The position numbers and the translations under genes were made by a program. Shown piece by piece: positions 48,500 through 60,919 of a stretch of DNA of 64,000 bases. Below the pieces are notes generated by a model that did no database searches, was not told the DNA's origin, and saw only the letters and a program-made list of their open reading frames with translations. Source of the DNA: Cyathus striatus (taxonomy: Eukaryota; Basidiomycota; Agaricomycetes; Agaricales; Nidulariaceae). Location of the stretch: positions 2,542,001-2,606,000 of the forward strand of contig JAOVFP010000005.1 of assembly GCA_025738555.1 (NCBI GenBank), written 5' to 3'. Every line of letters begins with the position of its first letter. The stretch's first letter is position 1.

Positions 48500-49780
48500 A
48501 CTTTGTATGCACATCATGTATCACATAAGTCACATCTGTTTCTTATGAGTTACATATGCATCATATTCATCATGTCTTTGAGGCTTTCATCATGCTTTCA
48601 CACACTTCATAAGTGTTACTTATGTCACATCTTTGAGATGTATAATACATTTCAAGCACATCATGCTTGCATGTGTATCATGATTGTGACATGTTGATGG
48701 GGTTCCAACAGGTTTATAATGAAATATGTCCTGTACCTTTCATATCCAAGGAATTAGAGCACTTAGTGATGCCACATTAAACTCATATCTCATTACTTAG
48801 CAATGTAATTCAGCCTCTTCCATTGACAAGTCAGTCATTGATTCAGACCCTGTATGACAATACTGCATATGACTTTAGAAAAATGGTAGTAAGTTGTTCT
48901 TAGGCAAGAAAGGAGAAAAGACAAAGTAGTCTTTCTGAAAAGAGAACAAGAAGAAAAGAAGGTGATGATGTGGTTGACACCAAACTAAAGAATAGAAAAG
49001 CAAGTAATGACTACTGAGCAAGATAGTGAAGAGAAGTACAGGATGGGGTTTCATATGTATGAATGGATACTAATACTAAAAGAACTATATAACATAAATC
49101 AGAGATGTGTAACACATGACAGTGTAGAAGTGTCATGTAATCATATAGAGTAAGCATATATGTGACTTAATGATGTGTGTTGAAGATATAAGAATAACCA
49201 ATGGTTAATGCAAGAATCATAATCATTTAATGACTGAGACATGTAAGTTTAATGTGATGTGGAATCACATATACTCACCATTCTTCCAGATTTGTTATTT
49301 ATATGTCATTCTTTCAGTATATGTCCTTTTCTGTTCAGTTGTTAAATATTTTCAAAATATTCATTTCTATCATAATGATCTCATCATCTCTCATATCCAG
49401 ACTAACCATGATAGTTTTTACTTTGTCATTTAATTACACCTCTAGTCCTGATTATTAAACATTATATCATTCCATTTCCAAATTCTCATGCTCTGTCAGT
49501 GGGAGTAAGACTTCAACTACATATACACTCTACATTTTTCATTCTAGTTTCTTATTACCACCACACTTCTGTAACTTTCTAATTGTTATATTCCATGTTA
49601 CAATCTCCAATTCTACAAGTACATATTGTTTCCTCTGCATGTATAATTCACTCTATACTGTTAAATACTTACTCCACTCTCATGACAACTTGATTAGCAG
49701 CAGAGACAGAAAATCTGATGTGATTGGAAAGCATGATATTTGTGAAAAAGTTGCAATGCACTTCAAAAATGTGACATGCA
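48500..49780. other. interior of the hAT-like element, no gene seen
   Basis: AT-rich. The longest frames are under 70 codons and without motif. Confidence 0.5.
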
Positions 49781-49959
49781 TGCAGATTGTCACAGCATGA
49801 TGCGCCTCAGAGACGTGACATGTGTGACGAGTGTGAAATGCGTGACAAATAGATGTGAGATGTGTGACATGCATAAGAGCATAATGCTCATAAAGAATAT
49901 GACAAACATGCTAAAGTGTGACAAGTGTGATATATGCGCAGTGTGGGAGAATTGTGACA

Positions 49960-50380
49960 GACATGATGTGCATGAAAATTGTCACATATGTGATGTGTGG
50001 GAAATGTATGATGAATTGATGTGTGGGAATATGCGTGACAGACGTGATGCACGGGAAGAATGTGACAAATGTGATGCGTGGGAATATCTGTGATGAACGT
50101 GACGCGCAGGAAATATATGACAGATGTGAAGTGCGGGAATATATGTGACAGATGTGACACGCAGGAAGTATGTGACAAATACGAAGCACGGGAATATATG
50201 TGACAAACATGACACATGGGAAGTATGTGACAAATGCGAAGTGTGGGAATATGTGTGACAAATGTGATGTGCATGAATAACGTGACAAATGTGATGCACA
50301 GGAAAAATATGAGGTGTGGGAATATGTGTGACAAATGTGATGCACATGAAGTATGTGACAAATGCAAAGCATGTTGAATG
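49960..50380. repeat. degenerate minisatellite in the right arm
   Basis: Inverted counterpart of 47290-47691, with the same roughly 27-30-bp unit (GTGACAAATGTGA..GGGAATATGT). Confidence 0.85.
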
Positions 50381-50779
50381 TCCAGAAACTATTGTATTAA
50401 TATAGCCCATTAATCAGTTAATATATACAAATGATTGCCAATGATTGTCTCCCCACATTCTCAAATGATTGCATTTGAATGTCCAAAAACTACTGTATTA
50501 ATATAGCCCATTAATCAGTCATTATATACAAATGATTGCTAATGATTGTCTTCTTACATTCCCAAATGATTGTCTTTGATTGTCCAGAGACTATTGTATC
50601 AATATAGCCCACTAATCAGTCATTATATGCAAATGATTGCATATGATTGTTATTCAATATTTCCCATACAAAAAAGCACAATCATTTTGCCCTGGAAAAA
50701 GTATTGTGGCAATCTTTTTTTCAGGGCAAAAAAGTATCAGAATGGCTAACACCACTCATTAGTGGAAGTAGTCTGGGCC

Positions 50780-52179
50780 CAGGCTCCTAAAACCAGCATG
50801 CTTGTATCTCGCTACAACCTCCTTAGGTAAACAGAGTCAAATATTTGCTTAAGGCAAATAAACCTAAGGGAGGTTCTGCTTGATAGAGTGGCTGGCACAA
50901 GTTGTCACTGAAATTTCCCTGTGGACCCTTGCCATCAACAGGGAAATCAACGGTGGAGCATGCTGCATTCCCATCTCATACTTACCCGCTTGTGCTCATG
51001 AGCACAATGATCTACTACAGTTATCTGAGCCTCATACTCTCCACATACTTAAGTATTCTAAAATCCAATAATATATTTTTGATCTTTCTTGAACTATGCT
51101 TGTTGAATGCTGTACTTAATACTTGTATTCCAGTGGAGTATAGAATAAACTGGATTTTTGAAAGTTATTGGCCTATAAATGCATATGAATTGGAATGAAA
51201 GATTAAAAATAAAGCATCCTGTAGGTATGTACTTCACCAACAGTTAAACAATAAAATAACTCAATGCTGAATGCTGGTTGTAATGGAATGACATGCCTAT
51301 AGAATAGTTATGCACTATAATAGGTAATGAATGTAAGTAAATGGTATATCAGGCTCTATGTGGCATAAGTCCAGCTCACCTTCGCTCTCATAAGTCAAGA
51401 GACAACTGGGGAGAGTGGATGACTTCTTAATTTACTTATAGATCAAAAATTTAATTACTAAGTCGCTGTACCAGATCAATTGGCAAGGAAAGTGTGGCTC
51501 CTATCTAAATGGTACGGTGCACCAATAGCACACAAATTGTATAAACAATGCTTGCGCTCCAACAGGTTTCCTGCCACCAAAGGCTCATGGTGCAGAGTCA
51601 ATAGTGTATATTCAGAAGGTACTTTCATCAATCTATGAAGAAAGACTTACAGTGTAATCAACCACAATACAGATATTGCAATAGGAATTATTTTAATATT
51701 TAGCAAGATACAATGATGAATACACCAATGGACTCTTCAGAGCATGTGTTCAGTACTATATGTAACAAATTTAACAGAGAATGACCACTGATACTTAGAA
51801 AATGAAAGGTGTTCCACATTGTATTTAAGAACCATGTAAGCCTGATACTTATCCTAAGCAGTAAGTAGTACATATCAGTGCTGCAGTCAGCAAGCATAGC
51901 TCATACTTAAGTATGTGGAGAGTATGAGGCTCAGATAACTGTAGTAGATCATTGTGCTCATGAGTGCAAGCGGGTAAGTATGAGGTGGGAACACGGCGTG
52001 CTCTGCTGTCGATTTCCCTGTTGATGGCAAGGGTCCACAGGGAAATTTTGGTGACAACTTGTGCCAGCTGCTCTATTGAGCAGAACCTCCCTTAGGTTTA
52101 TTTGCCTTAAGCAAATATTTGACTCTGTTTACCTAAGGAGGTTGTAGCGAGATATGAGCATGCTGGTTTTAGGAGCCTG
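50780..52179. mobile_element. 1.4-kb Mutator-like non-autonomous element
   Basis: Long inverted ends (about 280 bp; CAGGCTCCTAAAACCAGCAT at 50780 and its complement ending 52179), flanked by the 9-bp repeat GTCTGGGCC at 50771-50779 and 52180-52188. Long TIRs with a 9-bp TSD are typical of MULEs. The interior (51070-51890) has only short frames. It lies one base beyond the hAT-like element's TSD. Confidence 0.85.
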
Positions 52180-52229
52180 GTCTGGGCCACTCTTGGTCCA
52201 GGAAAATGTTGAGCAAATGCCGGTCTGTA

Positions 52230-53265
52230 CACTGGAATTGGTGCGCAGCAGCAGCAGCACTGGCTAATGCCATCATCTTTTGAAATAATCAATTGTAAAT
52301 ATGTACCTAAGTTGTAAGTCAGGCGAACTGTCTCGCTGTCACATATTTTTCCCCATGTCTCAATCTTACCAATGGAATTTTGTGATCACTGCGAGCTTAT
52401 TATGAAGGATAATGCCACAACTAGAGGAAATAAGAAGGCGAAGATTGAGCTAATTGTATTGGGGGGGCAACAGCATGCGACGGTGACTTGTAGGCTCAAT
52501 ATTCAATAATTGGCAGTGCTCAAGGAGATGACACTAATTATAGTGTGAAAAAACAGAATTTGCTTATTGCACATGCTCTAGGAACATTAGGGACACTAAA
52601 CCCCTGTCCCGCCTCGCTAAAGAGGCTGACATTATTGTAGCATTCAAAGACTATTGGAACAGTGAAGCTAAGAACACCTTGAAAGAGAGAGACTATAAGG
52701 TCTGCGAGCTGCATGCTAGCACATTGCTAGTATGACAACATGAAGCTTGGATAGCATGGTCTATCTCTCTTAGGTCTGCGGAACTTTGGCCTTAACGACT
52801 TCAACAAGCCATGCATTTTCTAGAGGTGCTCGTATCTGCTATTGCAAGAACACGATTCCAAGACTTCACTGCCACTGTCGTCCATCATAGGTCACAGCAA
52901 CCTAACATGGTCATTCAATGTGACCGGACCCTCACATGCCCTCGAAAGCAAACGCCAGAATGGACGGATTGACGATATTGATGTGTGCTACTGTGATTCA
53001 TTTGCATTCTTTCTAAATGGGGATCTTGTCATCATATGAGCATTGAGGACCATCTTGTCTTCATTGGCATTCCTAGACAATTGGAGCAAGTGGTCACCTC
53101 TGATGTCCAGTAGCATCCGTCGACAATCAGTGCCACGTGTGGCTAGAACACAATGTCTAAGAGATCCAAGTATGGTCATCATGACCAGACCACTGCACAC
53201 CCCTATCGGGAATTGATGCAAGCCATTACAAGTTAATGAGTAGTAGCCCAACTGGCATTCGAGTT
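52230..53265. repeat. start of part Y, copy C
   Basis: Matches 15690-16750 and 33470-33930 plus 36325-36560. The degenerate AFFLNGDLVII-like module appears near 53000. No open gene. Confidence 0.75.
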
Positions 53266-55540
53266 TGTACTGCACTAGCACAGGAACCTGGCCACATTAG
53301 CAGAAATTTCGAATTTTTTCATTCTAAAAACTGTGCACTTAGAATTAAATATATGTGCTAGATAGTAGACTTTATATAGAATTATATAAGACTTAAACTA
53401 TATTTTTTGAGGCACTCTAAGAAATGTTATGAATATTTTTGTTGCAAGACCTCAGAAAGTGGGAAAACTGGGAAACTGGCCACCCCTTATTAATAATACA
53501 ATGGCTTGTTTAGCAGCCGAACTAAGCTTATTGTACTTATTCAGATTTTACAGCTGAAATATCATCTTTCTTCTGAGATTGACAGTGATTTGAATATTTG
53601 AAGCAATGGCTCTGCATATTATAACCAACTAATGCTTTTAAAATGTTAATATGTATTTCTTCTACTTATAATGATTTCATACAGTGCTCTATTTGGTCTG
53701 TAGCATCCAATATTCAACATATAGGATGAAACAATGAGAAGCAGAGGTTTAAGACATATCTGCAGTTTTTAAGAAAAGGAAAATTGATAAAATTAGGGTA
53801 AAACATGGATAGCAATGTATTGATTGTATATATTCCGCATTATAAATTTTATAGCATATATTTATCATGTAGGAAAAATACAGACAGTTCAATATATACC
53901 CTGAAACTGCACCTTTCTAGCACTCTTTCATGTAGATTGATGAGATAGAATAGAAATGAGTGAGAATGAGATTTTTAAACTGATTCCAATGAATTCAGAG
54001 GGCTTTAAATTATATATATAGCCTGATTTTATGCTTTGGATGTACTGCATAATGTCGTGGCATTATCCACCCCCCAAAGTGTGAGACTCCACATCCCAGA
54101 CTCAGCCTATTTTGGTTATAGCAGTCAACTAACTCTTGAATTTCTCTATGTACAGGAAAGCAATGGTATAAATACTTATATATTATATAGATACTATAGT
54201 AATATACCCAACTGTATCAATAAATTGCACAAGTAGTCAATGTGGAAGCTGGAGGATGAGCCATGACCAGATTCTGGGTGTGGCCAACTTCCTGATAGCC
54301 GACAGTAGTCCCCTGTTACTATCCAATTGGATCTCTCAGGGACGTAGGTATTCTCATGGCTCATTTCGCTGTCAACCCGCATGCCTAGCTGGGCGTTTAT
54401 TCATCATTCCGTGAGCCAATTTGTGCAGTTAGCCACTATTACTGTTACTTAAGTATTACTAATGTAAATTTGTGGCTCTGTGTGTGTCAGTTATCTTAAG
54501 TTTGTGTTGTTATTTGTAGAAATAGATATCCATAAGTTTAGTCTATACACATGAGGCGAGTAGTTAGATAGTAGTATATCTATGTGTCAGGTAAGTAAGA
54601 GTTATAGAGGAACAGTAAGTAAGATATCTCACCTCAGTGCAGTGTATGAATACAACAACTGAGGTGTAATGACATATCTAATGTCTATATATACTGTCTA
54701 AGAGTGTCACTGGGGCGTACAGTAAGTAAAATGGAGAAAGGAAAACATATGAATAAAGAGAAATAAAAAGGGATGTGATATCGTGAGGCTCACTGCGGTG
54801 AAACCTTTATGCGCTTAGATCAACATTATTATCGCGTTATTCCTTTCTGTCACACACCTTCTTTTGTCATGAAACCATTGCTCAGTTATATACGTTTTAG
54901 TCCCCATTCCTTGGAGATTTTTGGTGTACTATCGTGTCATTTATTAATATTTTCCTTCAGTTGTAGTGGGTATCATTTAATATTGTAAGTATTTCATCTC
55001 TAACCTTTCTGGTCACTTGTATTTTTTATCCTTTGCAAATCCTTTCCAGTGGTTATTATACATTATTTAGGCTATTATTTCATACTGAGTCGCATTTAAA
55101 TAGTCATAAAAACACTGTATTTCTACTATTATATAAATTTCATTTGACATTTGGTGCTACAAGTTGCACAACTTCCAACATTACATAGAATCAGTGTACA
55201 CTACTATATTACCTAAATCATCTTCAACAAGCACGGGATATTAATCAAGATGAGACCAAAAACTTCGTGCTTACTGGTAAGTATATTGAACACAGTTAAA
55301 AACCACTGGTGCTGCATTTAATATCGCATTTTTATTCAATTTATCTTAATTTTACATGAATCTAACTATATTCATGCATTCCATAACATACTGGAAAATA
55401 TTTACTCGTGCTTTCAGGATGCCACTAGTGCAATGCTTACTGTGGTGCTCCCCAAGGGCACCTTTCTCTCGCACACACAAGGCGGCACGCAGCCAAACAA
55501 CGGGAGGCCAATGCCAAACACTTGGTTCAGTTGTGAGAAT
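53266..55540. other. AT-rich region, no gene; possible decayed LTR
   Basis: No coding frame with a motif. 54400-55145 has GTAAGTAAGAGTTATAG-like text similar in style to the solo LTR. It is followed by TGACA then TTTGGTGCTACAAG, which loosely resembles an LTR end plus primer-binding site. No second LTR or target duplication could be found. Confidence 0.3.
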
Positions 55541-55541
55541 G

Positions 55542-56668
55542 ACACAGCGGACATTTAGCTGTCATGTTCTGTGCAGTCATGTAACCTGTCATGTAAGTTG
55601 TCATGTCCGATCATCAGTAGATCAATGGTGACGAATGTCACAATGAACTGACCTGCAAAAGCGACTTGCAGGAACAAAGAAATTAGCATGCGGCAGCTGC
55701 GAAATCGGAATATCGGAGGTGAGCTGGACAGGATTACATAAGACATTCTCGATAAGATTAAGAGCGTGAGATTGCATGTTCGATTCTGCCTCGGCCCACA
55801 CTCCCATATGCATAGCCTTGTGCTTCGCAAATATTCTGTATTAGATAGTAGTATGCTTTACCTATGTATTCATTATTTTTATGTCATATGGCATATGTAG
55901 AATAAAGACAAGTTGATAAGAAACACACCATAAATAACAGACAAATGCTATAAATCTGAAAGATTCCTAATTGGTACTGATTAAAAAAGGAACCCATCAT
56001 CATTCGAACTCGCGCGCTTTCATGACACAAAAAGACCATAAACAAAATCACATTTTTACCATTAGACCAAACAGCCCTAAATGCAATAGATGTGCACCTC
56101 TTAATACCTACTCACCCAACTAACAATAAATGTGTTACTCTACTGATATCATACTGTGAGGATGTAATTTAACATATTCCATTTATTTTGTCAGCTTATT
56201 ACTATTGTATTTTGACTCTACCATCAGTTAATAGTTATGTATATTTCAATGAAAAAATGTGAGACGTGAACTACTTATTCTGCTTGAAAATATTCTCTGT
56301 ATTATGTCTTTTGAAAAACTGTAGCTCAAATTTATACCTTTCATTAATTCAGTCAAATATATTCAAAGACTAAACGTTCACTATGTCAAATATAATACTT
56401 ATAACAATTTACGCAGAGGCTAAATTGAACACGCGACCTCGCGCTCATAATCTTATCAAGAATGTCTTACATAATCCTGTCCAACTCACCTCCGATATTC
56501 CGATTTCGCAGCTGCCGCATGCTAATTCTTTGTTCTTGCAAATCACTTTTGCAGGTCAGTTTGTTGTGACATTCGTCACCATTGATCTACTGATGATCGG
56601 ACATGACAACTTACATGACAGGTTGCATGACTGCATGGAACATGACAGCTAAATGCCCGCCGTGTGAA
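55542..56668. mobile_element. 1.1-kb structure with ~260-bp inverted repeats
   Basis: 55548-55800 and 56400-56662 are inverted copies sharing CATTTAGCTGTCATGTTC at the outer side. The inner edge of each arm ends in a tRNA 3'-half-like piece with a B box (TGTTCGATTCTGCCTC on the left, TGTTCAATTTAGCCTC on the right). No target duplication was found, so the outer limits are approximate. It could be a MITE-like element or two head-to-head copies of a repeat. Non-coding. Confidence 0.65.
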
Positions 56669-57250
56669 CCAGCATGTTCCCGGGTTTCGCCGGCATCAGC
56701 AATTTCCGTATTTGGACCAGATCTGTGAATCGAATAGTAACAGGGGACACATCACCGCTGGCGTTCCTTTACGGGGTGCTCTTGTCACCGTAGGCAGCGC
56801 ACTTTGACCCGCGGGAAGGGCCTTCAGGGGGTATTACTCACCTAAAAGAAATGCCCTTAAGGGGGCCTTCTCTGTAAGTAACTTGCAAGTCAGTATTCGC
56901 TAAATCCATATTAGGCATAGATCGGGGTACAAATCTGGATTCTGCATGAAACTCAGGCTTGAATAACTTGAAGTTGACTTGAAGGGCAAGTTGCTCTGAC
57001 AAAGTACCGCGCAGCAAAACTTTCCAAGCACTTTTCAGTTTCAGACTTCAGTTACGGGAAGTTCTTGCAAGTTCGGAATCATCTAGTCTCCCCGTAATCA
57101 GACTACAGGTGTGTGTTTGTTTGGGTTTTTTCGTTTGTATCGACACACGTACTATAGTTACAACTTACTAGTGTAGATTGAACATTTGAACATTTGTCTT
57201 CAAGAATCGCCTTATAAGGTGATTTCTGAAGGCCCTTCCGCGGACCGGAT
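56669..57250. other. intergenic, no gene seen
   Basis: Mixed composition with short frames only. AAGTTCGGAATC and related short repeats are present but unremarkable. Confidence 0.4.
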
Positions 57251-57252
57251 CT

Positions 57253-57997
57253 TTGTTTGTACACACCCTCTCGCAGTCCTCTCGCTGCTCGCTGTGCGCC
57301 CTCTCCCACACAACACTTTACTCACTGCTCACCGCTGGCCGTCGATTTTACCACCATTCTCGTTACTCTCATGCTGTATGTGCCTCACTCTTTTTGGCTC
57401 CCATCATGTCAACAAGCCAACCCGTCAACGTTTCAACGTTAATATTCACTCCCACATTCTTTGCCGTGTACCACTTGCTCATTATCCCTATCCCTCAAGT
57501 GGGCTGTTCTTCTCGATACCCGATACCACACTACCACATCCACAGTCTTTTCTCTCGCCAACAACCGTTCTCGTGGCAACATCCCTCTCTTGCAACAACA
57601 CCCCCTCCGATAATGTCACTCGATCGCAGAAGCATGCGCAAGTGGCTGGGTGGTTTCTGAGGGGAGAGAATGTTTATACTGTGGGGCACATACAGATGCA
57701 CAGTTTTTGGGTGACTTGGAGAAGGATTTGAATATTCTGCCTCAGCAAGGCACAGATTCTGGACGTGATGATATCACATCCTGTCATGTGAGTTCTCCAA
57801 CATCTGATTTGTGTGTATCTTATATTTATACCACAACTTTGAAAGGTGTATGCGCATTACTGCGACCTCATAATTGGGAACGGCTACCAGATAGTGCTAC
57901 CTTTTGCTACTATTACTACTATCCACCCACCACATTAGTTGTGCACAGGCAATGCACAGCCTCAGGTGACGGTGTTGTGTGTTTTTTCGCCACGTAA
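57253..57997 (+). other. possible N-terminal coding region before the recombinase
   Basis: A 135-codon frame (57253-57660) ends MSLDRRSMRKWLGGF. An overlapping frame gives GRECLYCGAHTDAQFLGDLE (57660-57720), a possible Cys-containing motif. It may be the upstream part of the recombinase gene broken by frameshifts; the link is only positional. Confidence 0.3.
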
Positions 57998-58259
57998 GTT
58001 TTACTGTTGATTGTTCAAGGCTTGTTACTTAACCTTTATTGTGGAAGCACCTTAGTGGATGATAGAAAGTGTAGAACAGCCACTCACTATCACTCACTAC
58101 GAATTTGATATTTTTTATCTACCTGTTCCATTCAAGTTCTGTTACTACATAGCCAGTTCAGTCTGGTTTGCGGTTTGTCCACAAGGCACACTCCACTGGT
58201 CAAAAATCTCTTATCATGTTCATCTGCTTGTGCCCTTCGCTCCACAGTCAACCCGGGAA

Positions 58260-59136
58260 ATTCCTCCCTGCCTCAACTTCTGCTCTCCTGGAGGTGGCTG
58301 CGCATTACAGCCTAAAACGATTAAAGGCTACCTCAGTGGTGTTCATTCCCTCCACGTTGACACTGGACTACCTTTCAAAAACTGCGAGTCACCTACCATC
58401 CAACGCCTTCTATGCGGAATCAAGCTCTACTATGGGAATATGCTTGCACACCCAAGCTTCCCATTACACTCTCTATCCTCCAGCAACTATTCCTCCCCTC
58501 AGTGGATCACTCATCTTACCTTGCCTTAAATTTTTATGCTGTCATCAAACTCGCTTGGGCAGCCTCCTTGCGCTGCGGTGAATTTACTGTGCCCAATGGT
58601 CATGCCTTTGATTCCTCGCTTCATTTTACTCAGGGGTTGTTGCCTTTACCCTTTCCCTCACTAATCCTTCTTACATTCGCCTTATGCTGCCATCTTCAAA
58701 GACCGACCCTTTTTGTAAAGGGTTTAGCACAATTCTAATTGCCAAAGCATCAGGCACTACTACTTGTGCAATACATGCATTACAGTCTCTTTTCACAACT
58801 CATCCCCTGGTGGACAATTCCCCGCCTTTCTCTGCAGCCATTGGCTCCCCTTTGCACCGCAAAGATTTCATTGCTCTATTGAAGTCCTCACTTGCCACAC
58901 TGGGTTACGATCCTGCTTTATATTCTGGTCACAGTTTTCGCTGTGGTGCAGCTACTTCTGGCTATTCCGACCACGAAATTCAATTGCTTGGACATTGGCG
59001 CAGTGACACTTACAAACTATACATCCACATTCCTCGTGAATGTATACTTCAACTCTCAGAACATCTTCATTGGGCTTTGGCTCTTCCTCAGCATCCTGAA
59101 TCTCTGGCTCTCCCATTCGTGCCTGCTATGGCTTGA
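58260..59136 (+). pseudogene. tyrosine recombinase (Crypton/DIRS-like), frameshifted
   Basis: Pieces in three frames align end to end. A SAM-like core-binding segment TIKGYLSGVHSLHVDTGLPF lies near 58320, then LALNFYAVIKLAWAASLRCG (with the catalytic Arg of RCGE) near 58520-58580. The catalytic end, VAFTLSLTNPSYIRLMLPSS from 58637, reaches HSFRCGAATSG, GHWRSDTYKLYI near 58940-59030. The H-x-x-R, H and Y residues of the phage-integrase family are all present. Such enzymes cut and rejoin DNA by a covalent tyrosine link and mobilise Cryptons and DIRS elements. Frameshifts near 58430 and 58630 make this copy inactive. No reverse transcriptase lies nearby, so Crypton is the better reading. Element ends were not found. 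Confidence 0.82.
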
Positions 59137-60066
59137 GCTTCGGCCCCTTCGAGTTTTTACTTCAATGGGGTCTGAGTGAGAGTGCTAGGGTGACTGATTG
59201 GTGACCGAATAGAATTATTCGCGTGCAATCTCATGGTCCGAAAATTTCACACTACAGCCAGAACCTTCTTTCAACTTTCCAACCACTGACTGCCATTGAC
59301 TAATCATTGCCTGGGCAAAACAGGCCATCACATTGGGATCCAGTGAGCTAGATCTCCTTCCACAACGTCTACACCAGCTCCTCCCACCGACCCAAAATGT
59401 ATTGCTACACTGTTATGATACATCAATGACACCGCCCACCTCCGTCGCATCCTGAGAACTCTTCCAGAATGGGACCCACCTGAAAAATTGTTCAGACATA
59501 TCACCATCCAATAGCTGCCTTCAGCAAAATGCACCATTGCACCCTTTACATACCTTTTCTTCTTGTAGCATAGCCGCGGAGCTTTATCTGGATGCACCTC
59601 CCTAGCAGGGGCCCACCCATCCCACCCTCTGGACATGCCGTCCTGAGTCATACATATCGTAGATCATACATTTTTCTTCGGACACATATAGATACTTTGC
59701 ATAAAATTAGGCATAGTGCTGTCGTGACATCTGGATATCCACAACTGACTAATAAACTAGGTTTTTTTTTTTTTTAAAAAAAATCATTGCCTTTTTTTTC
59801 ACTTGCATGGCCGAGCCATTCCCCCTATCATCTCATTTCTAACTCTTTAGCCACCAGTGAACCATAGGCATGCTACCTTATGTGATTATGTGCACGGGTC
59901 ATGAGTGCCGATGCAAACTGGTGTCCACGCCCGTGATCTTAAAGACTGGTCTGTCAGACTTTTTTGATGCCCTCGATGTTAAATTCACTTGCTTGGTCAC
60001 ACTTGGAATCAAAATAAGACTGAAACAATGTGCATATATTCCGTAGCAATGATTTAAGAGTAACAA
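59137..60066. other. no gene seen; poly(T)/poly(A) tract
   Basis: A run of 14 T followed by A-rich sequence at 59762-59785 is the only notable feature. A 107-codon frame at 59651-59328 has no motif. Confidence 0.4.
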
Positions 60067-60770
60067 TTAAGATAGGACCTTTGTAGAGCCCTCTTTCAAT
60101 GCCTTCATCATTCTCAAGTGGCCCTCCTCAACGGTAGCAACTCCTCTCCATACTGCCCCAGAGACACCATATACATGAGCGGATGCAGTCTCCCTATGAA
60201 ATTTATGGTAAGAATACGATTTGGAAAGTATTCATGCTTACCAGCCCTCAAAGATGCCTAGTTTTCGACCACGGATAATAATGTAATACCGATTTTTCTT
60301 CTGTCCAGCATTGCTGACATTGGCTGGCACATGGTATGAGTACGTATTACCATCGCCATCAGTACCAAAGGCCATAGGATTCTCAGGGCTGGAAGTCGAG
60401 GGTGTTCCAACAGCGGCAATGTCAGAGGAGCGGGGAGGGTGCATTGGAACCGCTGGTGCAGCTGTAGTAGTATTTGTTGGCTTGAAAGTTGAACTGGGTG
60501 TTTTGGAGTCGATTGCAGGGAAATCGGAAGTGATCGAAGTGATGTCTGTGGCGACAGGCAGTTCAGTAGAGGCTGAAATGAGAGCTTCTCCGATAGTTTT
60601 TAGCTCAGAGCGAGCAATGCCCATTTTACTAAACATCGTGACTATCTCCGCAAATTATCTAGAATTCAGTGATGAATAATAGATTATGGCGTACATTACT
60701 TACCATCAAGCTTAACGTGACTAGCATCGTCAACAGTGTCGGAATTGGCGGTGGGATGGTTTTGAGTCAT
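60067..60770 (-). CDS. RNase H1-type hybrid-binding-domain protein, 197 aa
   Basis: Three exons in phase: 60770-60704, 60641-60242 and 60193-60067, TAA at 60067. Introns are 62 bp (GTAAGT..GATAG) and 48 bp (GTAAGC..CATAG). The N-terminal 120 residues are Ser/Thr/Pro-rich and probably unstructured. The C-terminal 60 residues match the RNase H1 N-terminal hybrid-binding (Cauli_VI, viroplasmin-like) domain: KNRYYIIIRGRKLGIFEGW, then HVYGVSGAVWRGVATVEEGH. In RNase H1 this domain binds RNA-DNA hybrids. No RNase H catalytic domain follows, so a binding-only protein is inferred. The splice fits the domain exactly across the second intron, which supports the model. The exon 1 to 2 acceptor was chosen because it alone restores the frame. 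Confidence 0.75.
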
Positions 60771-60919
60771 TTTATTGTGTGAGGCTGGGTGTAAGCAGAA
60801 ACGAATGGGGGAGGGAAGATTGGAAGGAAAATAGTCACTTTTATAATACCTGTGTAAAGACGTAAAGCAGCTTCAGCCATTCCAAGAGAAGATTTCTATT
60901 TCAAACAAGCTGGTAGCTC

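Larger units (their letters stand above)
46903..50761. mobile_element. hAT-like non-autonomous element with very long inverted arms
   Basis: Tips TAGTGCATAAGTG.. and TAATGAGTGG.. lead into long inverted arms sharing AGCCATTCTGATACTTTTTT. Flanked by GTGGAAGT at 46895-46902 and 50762-50769, an 8-bp TSD that copy B shows once. The arms (46903-47691 plus 48311-48480, and about 49840-50761) include a degenerate tandem repeat. The interior (48500-49780) is AT-rich with no transposase. TSD length and TAGTG-type tips fit hAT. Confidence 0.85.
43610..53265. repeat. tandem segmental duplication, copy C (heavily interrupted, truncated)
   Basis: X part 43610-46894, with insertions at 44003-45048 and 45596-45987. 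Only about the first kilobase of Y (52230-53265) is present, after the insertions at 46903-52179. Homology to copies A and B stops near 53265. Confidence 0.8.

Noticed and set aside
47255..50410. Several 140-160-codon frames rich in His, Ile, Cys and Thr on both strands
   Set aside because: They arise from the ~27-30-bp minisatellite in the inverted arms, occur in all three frames alike and have no start or codon signal.
54400..55160. Possible LTR followed by a PBS-like TTTGGTGCTACAAG
   Set aside because: No partner LTR, no target duplication and no coding region downstream; kept only as a low-confidence remark.
55985..56086. Minus-strand tRNA gene suggested by TGGTCTAATGG and AGTTCGAAT
   Set aside because: Acceptor and T stems do not pair and no anticodon arm can be formed.
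55555..56652. Matching ~90-codon frames in both arms of the 1.1-kb inverted structure
   Set aside because: The similarity is that of the DNA repeat itself. The frames run in inverted copies, carry no motif, and one has a different start and length.
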